A stretch of 64,000 nt of DNA. It comes from Amia ocellicauda (taxonomy: Eukaryota > Chordata > Actinopteri > Amiiformes > Amiidae). The notes under the pieces are model-generated. The model saw only the letters and a list, made by a program, of their open reading frames with translations, was not told where the DNA came from and searched no databases. Made by a program: the position numbers and the translations under genes. This document shows positions 46,401 through 58,238 of this stretch, piece after piece; within the stretch, counting starts at the first letter, position 1, and each line of letters begins with the position of its first letter. The stretch covers positions 9,170,501 through 9,234,500 of the forward strand of contig NC_089856.1 of NCBI RefSeq assembly GCF_036373705.1, given 5' to 3'.

Positions 46401-47531
46401 TAAATATACTATTAATTGACATGTTTCTAATCCTCAATGTGATTTCCCCCCCCAGTGGAGCTGGAGATCTATAATGCTGTAAGCCTTGTGTTTTTTCATC
46501 AACTAGAGCAATCTATCAATGTCACTTTGGGTTTCCTTAAATACTGTTCAATACAGGCGATTGATACAGATTTGTGGCACAGGACGGCAAAATGAGGAGT
46601 TGCAAAGTCACGTGTAGAATTTGCAAAAATTGTTAGAATGGGCCAAATTCATATGAAATTTCATGTAAAAGTACCTGATGTGTAGTACTGAACAAAACTC
46701 CCTAGTATGTATTTCATTAAAAAAAAAAAAAAAAAAAGTTGCAAAGTATGAATAATAAAATGACTGTTTGTAAGCTCCATTCCACCCCTGTGGGTTTTAA
46801 TATACTGGAAAACCTGGGGGAAATCAAATTACCATGCATTATTCACCTGCTCACTACTGAGGAGCCCCCTATAATGCACTTCTCAAAGTAAAACAATTCC
46901 CTCTTTCCATTTCCAAAACCATAATTATCCTATTAGAGCTCTGTAGGCAAGGGAGGCCAGACCTAGTCTGCTTTGAACGGCCATATCTCGGTGATGAATT
47001 AACAAGCATCTTGGTCAATGCCACCGATTTTGCGGTCCTGTGTCATGCATGTTGGTGACTCAAGGCAAGTTTCCACAAAAGCATGTGGAGTGTAGATTTA
47101 GTTTGCATCATTACTTCAATCTTAAGGAGCTGGGCTGGGATATAAGCCAGAAGTCCTAAAAAAAAACAAAAAAAAAAAACCTCTTGCTTTTAAGTAAACC
47201 AGCAGTGGTGAGCAGCCCTGGTCCTAAAGGGCTGCAGTCAGTCCTGTGGGGTTTGTAGGTCTCTGCACCCCCACCAGCTCACAACCTGGACACACTACTT
47301 AAGTAAATGATTCAGTTAAGGGACAGAGTTGAGGGAGACCAAAACCCAGAGGACACTGTGGCCCTCCAGGACCAGGGCTCCTCATTACTGACCTGATTTA
47401 AGTGAACAGACAGTCCAGCTACAAGGGAAATGGGAAATTGTTTGCTCCCAAAGAATAATGTCTAGTCTGTCAGTCAGTCCAGACCTCTACATTCTGCACT
47501 AACACATGTATTTCATTGTGTTCTTCTAGGA
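40967..47531 (+). CDS. gtsf1: gametocyte-specific factor 1 (CHHC zinc fingers)
   Basis: GTSF1 assists PIWI proteins in piRNA-guided silencing in germ cells. Exons: 40967-41051 (first coding, least certain), 41559-41659, 43631-43757, 44590-44673, 45166-45241, 45531-45601 and 47530 onward. Phases match throughout. Finger 1 is [12 protein letters not shown]...HLIKC and finger 2 is [11 protein letters not shown]...HHMTNC, the two U11-48K-type CHHC fingers. Then come [13 protein letters not shown] and PFIWGV, both conserved in GTSF1, and the tail APRTLPWKN. Joining the last T of 45601 to GA at 47530 forms TGA, giving about 181 aa (human 167). The first exon (MASYHLGSS...WDEET) joins in phase 1 to [11 protein letters not shown] but is supported only by frame, donor and acidic end. 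A 23-nt candidate exon at 46456-46478 would change the C-terminus. Confidence 0.92.
41684..41765 (+). repeat. tRNA-type SINE head fragment
   Basis: GGCAGCAGTGTGGAGTAATG followed by GTCTAAGCACTCC resembles the A-box head of the SINE at 52882 (reverse complement GGCAGCACTGTGGAGTAGTG). It is in a GTSF1 intron, 25 bp after a donor. Confidence 0.55.
43369..43404. repeat. poly(A) homopolymer in a GTSF1 intron
   Basis: A run of about 36 A residues. No SINE or processed transcript is recognisable immediately upstream. Confidence 0.9.
47202..47390. repeat. foldback element (CCTGGTCCT arms)
   Basis: The left arm GAGCAGCCCTGGTCCTAAAG is matched by the inverted right arm CTCCAGGACCAGGGCTCCTC. The inner part is AT-rich and non-coding. 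It lies in the last GTSF1 intron. Confidence 0.7.
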
Positions 47532-47633
47532 GACTGTGGAAATGCCATGGACACGGATGGGCATAAACCTTTTAATTATTTTTTTAGATTTGTTTTTTTG
47601 TACTTTTAATTACTATAATCTCCAGTTCAGATC

Positions 47634-47639
47634 AATAAA
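47634..47639 (+). terminator. polyadenylation signal of GTSF1
   Basis: AATAAA about 100 bases into the last exon. A further AATAAA near 47833 could be a second site. Confidence 0.65.
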
Positions 47640-48397
47640 AAGTCAGTATGTCATCTTTGTTTAGACTAGGACTCTTACTTTGTTTTGGGGGGGAATCTAA
47701 GTGGTTAGCTAGCCCTGTTATGTTGGAGCCTGTGTATGTGACCAGAAAGCCCCTCCGCTCCTAGTAGAATATGGAAAGCCTGATTTACTTGTACCTGCAA
47801 GTAGGTGACTTGAGCTGCTGTTCTTATACTTTTAATAAAAATCAATTGGGGGGGGAAAAAGTGGTTTGTCTTGAGCCTTTTTTTCTCGCCTCCTGTGTTT
47901 GAAGTATCAGATGGCACCCAACCTATAAAAATCTAGAATAATACACCTTTGCCACTTTTTAAATAGATTGTTTTATGGCTGGTTGTGATCTGATCTTTTA
48001 CTAACTGAATCCCTAATTACTGAACTCCTGAGTGGAGTGAGGAGCTGGAACTGGATTTCATAGTTATCTTAATGTATGCACAGCAGGGCTCTGAATTTGT
48101 GCAGGGCTGTAGTGTACCCTGGCCTTTTAATTGAATTTCACCCTTCACTATAGGCTTCTCTACAGAGTAACACTACAGTTAGTGTTGAATCAAACCTCAA
48201 ATGTTAGAGCCCCTAAAATGTAGATAATGTCTAATGGATAACATGGCTAGATCCATTAAGTAATGGAGAGCTTCAGTTTTGACCAAAAGAAGTCTACACT
48301 GATCCTCCAGGAACTGTTGTTGATGGTTTTAAGAGATTTTTGATTCAAGGTGCACTACTTTTGAGCATTTGCAACTTGTAGAGAAATCTAGTGATTT

Positions 48398-48668
48398 TTC
48401 AACCCTGCTCCTGAGGAGACTGTCCTGGTCGTTTTTTGTGCCAGTGGAGCTCCGCATTACAGAACTGAAACATTAACAGAGCTAAATTCCTTAATTTGAT
48501 TTTAAATTTAGCTTATTTAGAATTAAAAATTTCTTATCACTTTCTACTACCAGTTAAAAATGTGAATGCTCTGCTCGACTCCATCACTTCAGTTAAGGGT
48601 TTAATTAAGTAATGTGGCACACAGCCGAGCAGGATAGTAGGGCTGCAGGACCAGGGTTGAGAACCATT
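48398..48668. repeat. foldback element (CCTGCTCCTG arms)
   Basis: It begins CAACCCTGCTCCTGAGGAGA and ends GGCTGCAGGACCAGGGTTG, an imperfect inverted pair of the same family as 47202-47390. It sits between the GTSF1 3' end and the ENDOD1-like 3' end. Confidence 0.65.
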
Positions 48669-48804
48669 GAGTTAATCGGACTGATTTAGTAATTGGGGAA
48701 CTGGGATGGTTAGAACAAGTCAATGCCCTTTAGCAACTGAAGTTGAGCCCTAGACTAGACCGTAAAAGTTTTCACTAAAATGAGCCTGTGTCCGTTCCAC
48801 AATC

Positions 48805-50963
48805 TCACGGGCATCCTCCAGGGAACACCTTGACATGCCTGGGGTAGTGGCTGCTGAGTCGGCTTTCCAGGTCGGTCAGCTCCACCTCGATGACATCGGG
48901 CTCCAGAGGGTCACCTTCCCCAAAGAAGGCAATGGAGTAGCCTGTGGCAGCACAGCACAGGGCGGTCCACACAAACTCGGGCAAGCTGACCCTGGCGCTG
49001 ATCAGGGAATCGGGCACCACACCGGTCACCACAAACACGTCGGTGGGTGCAGTGCAGTTGCTGTGGATCTTGGCATGGAGCATGGTGACGTGGTTGAGGA
49101 ACCAGATGTTGCGGTTGTAATTGTTGTACATGGGCGCCTCATACGTGAGGGCAAAGGTGACCAACTCACCCGGGGTGCCGTGCAGGAAGTTGGGGTGCAG
49201 CCGTTGGCGGGAGTAGCCCAGCCTGGCGTAGTCGTGGTCTGTGGCCTGGCTCTCCAGCACACGCTGCTTAATCTCCGATCGGTTCAGCTGCCCAGACAAA
49301 CTTCCGTAGGTCATTTCCATAGTCTGCATCTGGAGGGGCCAGCTCGGGTCGGCCAGCTGAAGCACAGGGGACACTGCTTTGGTTAAACATAGTGGTTCTC
49401 AGGAGCATTTCCCCCCAGTTCAGCTCAACATAAAACGCATTTCTAAAATGTTGTGCACAAATTTGTTTACATCCCTGTTAGTGAGCATTTCTCCTTTGCC
49501 AAGATAACCAATTTGCGTGACAGATGTGGCATTTATTACTATGTTTTGACCGGGACCTTGCACATTGATTAGCTAAATTGCTAATTTTCATCTGTAGTCC
49601 CCGGACAGGTCAGGGAGATTACAACATGAAATATAAACCTTACCTAAGAAACCTGAAAAATAACATCTAGCATAAAGAACATAAAAATAGAATCAGCAAC
49701 CAAACTGATGCAGCAAAAACATCTAACAAACATACATTAATTGGATAGTATATACATAATGGGATCAAGTGTCTGATAAAGAAGCTGATTATTACTACAC
49801 AGGTGCACCTTGTGCTGGGGACAATACAAGGCCACTCTAAAATGTGCAATTGTGTCACAACAACAAGTTTTGAGGGAGTGTGCAATTGTCCACTCACTGC
49901 AGGAATGTCCACCAGAGCTGTTGCCAGAGTACTGAATGGTCATCTCTTCCATAAGCTGCTTCCACATTAGTTTTAGAGAATTTGGCAGTATGGCCAGCTG
50001 GCCTCACAACCACAGACGACGTGAAACCACACCAGCCCAGGACCTCCACATGTGTCTTCTTCACCTGCAGGATCATCTGAGACCAGCCACCCAGACAACT
50101 GATGAAACTGGGTTTGCACAACTGAAGAATTTCTGCACAAACTGCCAGAAACCGTCTCAGGGAAGCTCATCTGCAGCTCATCATCCTCACCAGGGTGTTG
50201 ACCCGACTGCAGCTGTGATGGACATTCAGTCATCATGCCAATTCCATGCTCCCTCAAAATTTGAGACTTGAAATCCATAGATTAAGGCCAAATGAATGTA
50301 TTTCAATTGACTGATGTCCTTGTTTTAACTGTAACTCGGTAAAATCTTTGCAATTGTTGCATGTTGCATTTATATTTTAGATATTTCGTTATTTTTAAAA
50401 TAAAGTACAGGTAACTACTCTGTAGGAAATAATAAGTTACAAGTTGTGTGCAGAGGTGTCTACAATAAACTAAGCACTATTTCAGATGGGTGATTACTGC
50501 TTGTGTCGCAGCAATGCACATATATAAAGTGTACAGGACAAACGCAAGGGGACGGCTGATTACCTTGGCGTCTCACAAGTCTGTAACAGCTGTTTCATTA
50601 ATTCAATAGTTTTATTTGGTTAAGTATTTTGCATCTTAATTAAATAATTAAAACAATTACCTGCGGTTCGATGTACCACTCCCCCGGCTTCCAGTAAGGC
50701 TGGGGGTGCGTCGGCAGCCGGATGATGTAGGCAGAGTACAGAGGGATGCGTTTTTTCCGGTCGTAGAGACTGGCGTAGTGGGGGGTGCCGTCCAACATCT
50801 GACAGATCCGGGCGGTGGCATTGCCCCGGGCCATCCCGCGGGGCTCATGGGACATGTAAAAATATGTCGTACAGGGGCTCCCAAAAAAAGTCGAGACGAC
50901 CCAAGTCTGGACCACAGTCGGTACAACACAAACTAATAGCGCCGAAAAGAGTGGCAGTGTCAT
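48805..50963 (-). CDS. ENDOD1-like secreted DNA/RNA non-specific endonuclease-fold protein
   Basis: This is a member of the endonuclease domain-containing 1 family, which has the NUC (DNA/RNA non-specific endonuclease) fold. Two minus-strand exons join in phase 0: 50963-50661 (101 codons) and 49356-48805, ending TGA, for 284 aa. A hydrophobic N-terminus (LPLFSALLVCVVPTVVQTWV) fits a signal peptide. Family blocks in order are ICQ...ASLYDRKKRIPLYSAYI (about residues 54-80), KPGEWYIEPQ, DHDYARLGYS, NIWFLNHVTMLHAKI, VVTGVVPDS, SLPEFVWTALCC and YSIAFFGEG. The metal-nuclease motif DRGH is replaced by SRQR (about residues 150-153), so the catalytic His is Arg and hydrolysis is doubtful. The intron contains a Tc1-family fragment. 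The exon 2 acceptor was placed at CTTCAG|CTGGCC because it keeps phase; an AG 17 bp upstream does not. Confidence 0.88.
49790..50275 (+). pseudogene. fragment of a second Tc1-type transposase
   Basis: The nucleotide text (from GTGCAATTGTGTCACAACAA through CAGAAACCGTCTCAGGGAAG) matches the N-terminal half of a common fish Tc1-like transposase, readable as DLHMCLLHLQDHLRPATQT and neighbours with frame breaks. The catalytic half is missing. It is a different family from the Incomer copies. It lies antisense in the ENDOD1-like intron. Confidence 0.65.
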
Positions 50964-52881
50964 TGCGCAGAGTAACCAGTCCTGTTACCGAACTGCACTT
51001 GGCTGATGTCATGTTTCTGTTTAGGCAAATCATGAGCTATAAGGGTGTGTTTTATAAGCAGCCTGTAGTTCGATATAAAGTTATCTGAAGGCTATACACC
51101 GAGGCGAAAGTATTGTATTTGAATATAGTCTAGATACAAAATAAAATAAATCCACAGAACAAAACGGCCGTTCATTGCAGCAGGCCAGCTGTTTTTTGTC
51201 AGGTCAGGTAGGTAAGAAGTGCACTTTAACCGATTTGTCAGTGAATACCGTACTGAAGATTTTGATTAACTAATGACATTAGATTTCACATTGTACTTTT
51301 TCAACAACATAAATAACGACTTCATTATTTAAAGGAGTCAATCACAGTTTAATATAAGGGTTAAAGCCTGCAAACACCTGAAACTGAACGTTCACAACTA
51401 TGAACGACGGTATAATTTTAATCATTGACAACATTTAGTTTTTAACCATGCAGTTGTGTTGTATGTATCCATTCGAACACATTTTGTTTTTCTTGTGAGC
51501 CACACATTTTTGTGATTTATTCATGTATTTATGTATTTTATCCACAGTTTATCCGTCCCACTACCAACAGCGGCCTCCTTTTTCTCAGAAGCCTCCCACC
51601 CCAGTACTGACCGGACCGGAGATGAGCTCCTGAGACCCGGTGAGACGAGGCTTCAGGTTTGGCATCACTGCTTCTTTGTTAGCTGGTGTCCAAAAGCTTT
51701 TAAAGTGGAGATTTGAACAATGATTTCACAGCTTTGGGTTTTCTCTGAGTGCTTCAGTGGTTATGCATGAAGTGGTTATTGAAGCTGGATCGATGGAAGT
51801 AGATATAATTGTGAGGATATGAAACACAATTGGTCATTCAAATAAATAAACAAATAAATACATGAAAGACTTTGATATGAGGTTAGTGTTGTTTTGCTCG
51901 CATTCTCTACATTCAAGAGCCTTTCAGTCCCTGCAATTCTGAAGGTGGAGGGGTGTCAGGGGCTATCCAGTGATGTCATATGGCTCATCCAGGGGATGAA
52001 AAGGGGATCATCCAGCTGGCAAGGGGCACCACTGCCCAGCAAGGCTGTCAATCCACATTGTACTTCACAGAGGGAGACGGGTGGAGGAGAGGAACCTGTT
52101 GGCAGCCCTCCCAGGCCCATCTCCACTCACATGTGTAAACCACTCTGTCAGCTGGGAAAACCAGCTCATAGCTACATCGTCCACCGAAAATAAGAGCTGG
52201 GCAGAACAGGGAGTTTCAGAATCCATTCTCAATTACATAATTGATGTGTTTACTGGCATAATTAGCTGAAATTAAGATGGATTGAGGCTGTTAGGGAGTG
52301 TGAAGCCCACCGCTCTACAGTCTTGTATATGAGAACGCTGTGTGGTAAGGTACCGCAGTGCTTGCTAAAGCCTAGAGGAGCTTGGGGCAAGAACAGAGAG
52401 TGTGTTGATGGGGGGGCAAAGAAGGACTGAGGGGCAAAGACAGCTGAGACACTCTGCCCAGTGACAAAACACCGCCAGCCTCGGGGTATAATCGGAGGCT
52501 ATTGACACTGTCATCATAGTATGTGACCTTGTGACCTCTAGCGCAGATGCAGCCATTCTACCTATGCAGCCCTTTTTATCAATTCAATTTGAATCGGTTA
52601 TTTGGGGATCCTGACAATTAAGCAAAAGTAAAAGTAAAAGTTGTGGCAATTCAGCAGCCATATTTGTCACTCTTGCTATTGTTCATATGTTTCTGACTTT
52701 AGGTCCATCTTCACTGAAATCAAGGTACTATTTCTTCGGTTTAGTGATCTGCTTGCTGTAGATCTTGAATGGTGGATTGATGGAATGGACAGGAAACAGG
52801 GAGGGCCTGTAGCCAGAGACAAAAACCTTCCAACACCTCACGCAAGATTATATCCTGTTGATGGGATTATATGAACCCTTT
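50964..52881. other. ENDOD1-like upstream/intergenic, no gene recognised
   Basis: The ENDOD1-like promoter should lie just above 50963, but no core motif was recognised. The rest has no coding exon with support. A 5S-rRNA-like fragment lies at about 51575-51660. Confidence 0.45.
51575..51660 (-). repeat. 5S-rRNA-like (SINE3-type) fragment
   Basis: Read on the minus strand, GGTCAGTACTGGGGTGGGAG resembles the 5S internal text 'GGTTAGTACTTGGATGGGAG', and CTCGTCTCACCGGGTCTCAG sits in the expected upstream order. It is diverged and short, so it is a repeat or pseudogene rather than a working 5S gene. Confidence 0.4.
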
Positions 52882-53065
52882 TTACATTACATTATTTGTC
52901 ATTTAGCAGACACTCTTATCCAGGGTGACTTACATTTGTACCCATTTATACAACTGGGCATTTTTACTGGAGCTAAGTGAGGTACCTTGCTCAAGGGTAC
53001 AACAGCACTGCCCCACCCTTCCAGTTATGAGTCCAGAGCCCTAACCACTACTCCACAGTGCTGCC
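52882..53065 (-). repeat. tRNA-type fish SINE, near full length
   Basis: In reverse complement it begins GGCAGCACTGTGGAGTAGTG then GTTAGGGCTCTGGACTC (tRNA-like A and B boxes). It continues through TTGAGCAAGGTACCTCACTT and ends GTCACCCTGGATAAGAGTGT then CTGCTAAATGA with an AT-rich tail. Confidence 0.8.
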
Positions 53066-53788
53066 TAAGGTCTGCCTCTCATTACTACACTGCAGGCACA
53101 TAGATGCTGCCAGAGTCGATCCTGCTGGGGCGGGCACAAAGTCAGAGACTGAACACAAAGGGACCAAGTGTCCCCCCAAGTCTGTGCCTTTAGTGCCCAG
53201 GACACCAGATGGCACAGGCTAGCACTGTGCTGGGTCTGCCGTCTAGGGGGAGATTCCCCATTAGATGTGGTGTTTCAGGACCTATTCAATCTGGACATTT
53301 AAACTACATTGGTCCCCTTTGGACTTGCTCACAAGTTCCTACCCCCCATGTTGAAATCCTCATTGCAGAACCGCATTGTATCTTTTTCAAGGCACATTCC
53401 CACTTCTGTCCAACAGGGGTCCTCCTCAGCACACTGTTCTGCATGCTCTCCTGTGCTCTGGTCCCCACTGAATAGGATATTATAGCCTCAAAGATCAGAG
53501 CATCCCAAGTCTGCAGGAACTGCGACACATAGCATGGTTAAATTGAGTGAGTTGTTGTGTTTGTAGAGGAGGACTAGAGGACAAAAGGGGACTAGAGGGA
53601 TTATCAAAAGAGACGCAAAGAGTTGCAAGGGAGTGGAACAAACTTCCTTATGGATGCTGATTATACGGAACGGTCAACATTTATAATTTTTTTTATTTTG
53701 TGGATTTAAAGGTCTGAATTAGATTTATTATTTGCTTAGTTAGTATGATTTTTTTTTCTAGACCCAATGATTCATCGCTGACAGCTAG

Positions 53789-53789
<1 letters not shown>

Positions 53790-53854
<65 letters not shown>
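53790..53854. repeat. (ATT)n microsatellite
   Basis: About 21 uninterrupted trinucleotide units. Confidence 0.95.
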
Positions 53855-53858
<4 letters not shown>

Positions 53859-54175
53859 CTGCTAGATGACTCACATTCAAAAAGAGAGTATAAATAATTC
53901 CATATCCCATAGATACGTTTATCACTGTTGTATCAAAAGTGTGACTGCACTGCATATTTAATATTAGGTACAGTGTAAAGTACGTACTGCAATCCACATG
54001 CATGAATACTGCAGTGAGCATCTGATCCCTTCAAGACAAACTCTTATTGACTTCTGAGCAGGACAGCATTCTGAGCCCTGCGGACAGCTGGACAGATATT
54101 TAAATAGTTTTCATCCTTTACAGATTCTAGTTGATTGAACTAAGATAAGACGGGACGGGGGGTTGGGGGTGGTTG

Positions 54176-54235
54176 CATAAACGTCAGACTGCCACTCCAT
54201 TGATTGCTATGGAGTGGCAGTCTGAAGTTTACATG
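54176..54235. repeat. perfect 16-bp-stem hairpin
   Basis: TCAGACTGCCACTCCA at 54184-54199 pairs perfectly with TGGAGTGGCAGTCTGA at 54210-54225 around a 10-nt loop. Weaker pairing extends outwards (CATAAACG with AGTTTACATG). Confidence 0.85.
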
Positions 54236-56204
54236 GAGAGATCACCCCCCTCTTGTCATCTCTGCCCCATCAACTTTAGTCTTTCGGGGCTGAGTCAGTG
54301 TTTCACCAGTGTTTCTCCGACTCACTGTGACCCTGAACTGGGCAAAGCGGTCATTGAAGAGGGATGCATGGATTTTGAAGGAGTGTGCAGATCTGTCTCA
54401 TGGTCTAAACTGTATGGTTTAGTAATCTGTCCACATAAATAAACTTTTTTAATGTATTTATTTATTTGTAACTTTTTGCTGTATATTTTCCCAGTCTAAA
54501 CTGAATGACTGCTCGATAGTATCTTTACTACATTAATTATCTGTTGCATCCCTCAGTAGTTCGTGCACAGAAAGTTAATTATATCAGGGTCTATTATGGC
54601 GTCATATTATGGCAGTGGCATGTTAAAAGCAGTAATGATGTTTTCATTTTCTACACGAATCCCCTGCACATATACCGACATAGCGGCGATTGTGCAACAG
54701 TAGAGTCGGATATCTCTTGAAAGATAAGTGACGTAGTCGGAAATTCAGGTCCAGCAATGAAATGTCAGACATCCACAGTGAAAATCTGACTCACTGTTTT
54801 TCTCCTCGTCCCAGGAATGACACAAATGATCGTCTCAACCCCCCCAAGAAAAAAAGGCAGGCTACGCCATTGCATACTGATGGCTTCTGACCCACAGGTT
54901 GAAAACAGTTGATTTCATAAGTTGTAACTAGGCTTTGTACTGGATTGGATTACACAGGTTTAAAGACCTTGTTTCTTCACAGCGTTGGCAAGCCAGGGAT
55001 AAGTAGACAGCTGGTGATCTGAAGTGGTAGGCTGCTAAAACCAGGAAAATTATCATAAATATATGGAAATCATGGTTCTGAGATTGCTGGAGAGATGGGA
55101 AAGAGAGACGATGTGAATGGATGGGAAATAACCCAGTTACTGTGTGTCTGCTGTTGAATATGGTGTGTCTCACAAACTGGGGTTATCCAGACTGGGCAAA
55201 AATCAGCCCAAAACCGGAAGTTTAAAGAAAAAGAAACTCTTGTTTTGTCAATATATCAATAGATGAATTGAGGCAAGAAAATAAAAGGTTTTGAAGGGGA
55301 GCTTTGAGTCCATAGCGCTCTCTGTTTGCGATGGGCTGTTCTTTGGCCTTCATGATTTTGGTCAAGGGGGACACAGTGGCGCTGTGTTTAGCAGAGCAGC
55401 ACCATATAATTACAGCATGTATCTTATAATGTATAGAACATTGTATGTTAGTGCTTGTATGTCCTAAATCACTTTGGATGAAGGCTTCAGCTAAATTTGA
55501 TAATATAAATAATAATGTAATACTGTATAGCCACATGTCAGGTAATCTAACCATTCTTAGGTCTAGAATGTTGTGACAGGTAAGGGAATACATTATTATA
55601 ATAACCATATTGGGAACAGTCTGGGGATTTCTTCTTGTACGACAAAATTAAATTGACGTCCATCTTAAGAGACATATTGGACTCAGGAGGAGGAGATGGG
55701 ATCCAGTCTGCGATGCAGTTTGGGCTTTGAGATTGTGTATGTAGTGTTGTATTGGTGATGCTCAGCAGTACAGAGCAGACAGGAGGCCTCAGTGAGGGGC
55801 TACACAGCGTTTGATTAGTGGCAGGTGACTGTGGGCCTTCTGAGCACACTGGTAAGTATGATGGGGGCTCCAACATAGTGTGAAATTGGTTACATAGCGC
55901 TGCTACCGGGACCAGAATCACTGCCTACTCAGAGATGCCTCAGAGCAATGTGTGTGTGTGTTTGTGAGTATATGTTTCATGTGTGTGAGAGTGTCAGAGA
56001 GTTACTGGGTGTGTGCCACTACCTGTAACAAGTTGTAGTCTGGAAAGCAGTATTAAATGTATCCGATTCATTGGCTAAGCAGATGAGTCAGTAACTAGGA
56101 GCCGGGTTGGACCAAGGAGAGAAGACACTGCGGCCTCCTACGAACTGAGATTGGGAAAACTGTTCTAGTCCTCACTGTTTTAATTGTATCTCAGCAAGTT
56201 GTTG

Positions 56205-56500
56205 CAGGGGTCTCAAACTCACTCACTTGTGTTTTGTTCCAATCAGTCCTCAATTACTTTATTTGTCTAATTATTCAATTTGAAATTTTTAAAACTGTAT
56301 TCCGAGGTATTTTACTATTGATAGTCTAAAATTACATTTGATTCAAGGTAAAGTTGTTTATAAAATATTATGGGGCCTGGATAGGTGTTAAATATGTATC
56401 TAGCTAATTAAACAATTAGACCAATTAAGTAATTGAGGACTCTGTTGGAACAAAAATCAGCATACACATGGCCCTCCAGGTACTGAGTTTGAGACCCCTG
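56205..56500. repeat. foldback element (CAGGGGTCTCAAACTC ends)
   Basis: The start CAGGGGTCTCAAACTCA is inverted at the end as TGAGTTTGAGACCCCTG. The interior is AT-rich with inverted AATTACTT/AAGTAATT text. It is non-coding. Confidence 0.8.
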
Positions 56501-56928
56501 TGTTAGAGGATTTTGAAGGGAAGATTTTTTTTCTACCCTGTTGTACTGTCATAATACACTCTCTGCACTTGACAATGCGCTCTGTAAAAATGATTGATTG
56601 ATTGGATTACTATTTTTTTTTTTTTTTTCTTCTGAGACACCTGAGGAAGCTCGGGCGTGAAGAGTGGTTAAGTGGAGCTGGCAGCCTTCTGGCGTGCCTC
56701 CAACGTTGGCATAGAAGCATCATCCGGCTCTGTACAGTGGCAGGACACTCTGAGTTCTTGCTGTAATGCGATTTAGCGGAGCTGTCTAAAGGTGTCGACG
56801 CTTCAGCCGCTGATCCTAATGAGCTGACAGAGACCGCTAATGATGCATGAAAAGATGTCACGACAAACTGCCCCCTTCCACTGCTTTGTCTCCCCTTTCA
56901 AGTTTAGACATGGCATTGTTATTATCCC

Positions 56929-56932
<4 letters not shown>

Positions 56933-56974
<42 letters not shown>
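56933..56974. repeat. (AT)n microsatellite
   Basis: About 20 TA units. Confidence 0.95.
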
Positions 56975-56977
<3 letters not shown>

Positions 56978-57823
56978 TATATTATTATTAAAATACCGAA
57001 CAATGGGGTCTATACACAAAATCACAGTGACCAATACCTTCACACATCACGTCAAAGACCATTTTTTATTTTAACATTTATACACTGTATTTTAAAGTCT
57101 TTAATATAGACCACATTGGTGGAGGAGTAAATCCATTTAAAATAACAGTACTGTTAAAATATTAGTATGAAGCCTTATAGAATAAATGCTCTACAGCACC
57201 ACAGAGCTATTCATTTATAAACATGGGGAAACCTTAATATGAGGTGGACAGTTCTAAATAACAATGTTCTTCTTTTTTTAACTTCTACTTAGTAAGGGTA
57301 GGCTATGTTAGATGTTAGAGGCCTTGGAGTAAAGAACGGCTATATAATATAAGCTGATGACAAGTCTGTGAAGTGACTTAAAAGATGCACAAAAGCTCCT
57401 GAAATAGAGCACAAGTGTGACGTGGAAAGGACAAGGAGCTGCACCGTGCTCTGGAGCTCATTGAGACTTTCACACAATGAGAACCAGCCCCGTTTTAATT
57501 CTGTATATTTGAAATGAACAGCATTGGTAGATTGAATGGTGTAATTGCAGGAACCAAGTAAGGTAGTATTGGTGTATTAGGATCCAATATGAGGATCAGT
57601 AAAACTCTTATCTACCCTGGTAGTGATAGCAGTATAGTACTAGTTTTAGAGTTAGTGATATTGGTACGGATTATATATTTATATACAGCCGTCTTAAATG
57701 TATAGTTTTGCCGATAACAATATATGCAGCTCCTATTCTATTTTGGAACAAATTTAACAGATGCTGGGATTTTTTTTTAAGTAAACCTAAATAGCGATAC
57801 AGCAAATCCAAAGAATAGATATA

Positions 57824-58238
57824 CACTCACCTAAAGGATTATTAGGAACACCTGTTCAATTTCTCATTAATGCAATTATCTAACCAACCAATCACATGGC
57901 AGTTGCTTCAATGCATTTAGGGGTGTGGTCCTGGTCAAGACAATCTCCTGAACTCCAAACTGAATGTCTGAATGGGAAAGAAAGGTGATTTAAGCAATTT
58001 TGAGCGTGGCATGGTTGTTGGTGCCAGACGGGCCGGTCTGAGTATTTCACAATCTGCTCAGTTACTGGGATTTTCACCAACTGCAAGATGCTATCCTATC
58101 AATATGGGCCAACATTTCTAAAGAATGCTTTCAGCACCTTGTTGAATCAATGCCACATAGAATTAAGGCAGTTCTGAAGGCAAAAGGGGGTCAAACACAG
58201 TATTAGTATGATGTTCCTAATAATCCTTTTGGTGAGTG
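57824..58238 (+). mobile_element. internally deleted Incomer-type element (MITE-like, copy 4)
   Basis: A 415-bp derivative flanked by TA on both sides. It keeps the first about 255 bp and last about 160 bp of the 1.22-kb element. The junction is at about 58077/58078, where GGGATTTTCAC is followed by CAACTGCAAGATGC. About 806 bp, including all catalytic residues, is missing. The terminal repeats are complete except for a few changes near the right end (ATGTTCC and CCTTTTGG), so it may still be mobilisable in trans. Confidence 0.92.

Larger units (their letters stand above)
53066..57823. other. intergenic, repeats only
   Basis: No gene was recognised. It contains the ATT and AT microsatellites, a perfect 16-bp-stem hairpin (54184-54225), a foldback element (56205-56500) and a degraded SINE-like tail at about 55465-55520. 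Confidence 0.5.

Noticed and set aside
49357..49374. Extension of ENDOD1-like exon 2 to the upstream AG (GCAG at about 49374)
   Set aside because: It would break the phase with exon 1; the CTTCAG acceptor at 49356 keeps the frame and gives EPQ-LADPSW, as expected for the family.
48835..49386. 183-codon open frame on + opposite ENDOD1-like exon 2
   Set aside because: It is the reverse-strand shadow of a GC-rich coding exon; the minus-strand frame carries the ENDOD1 family blocks.
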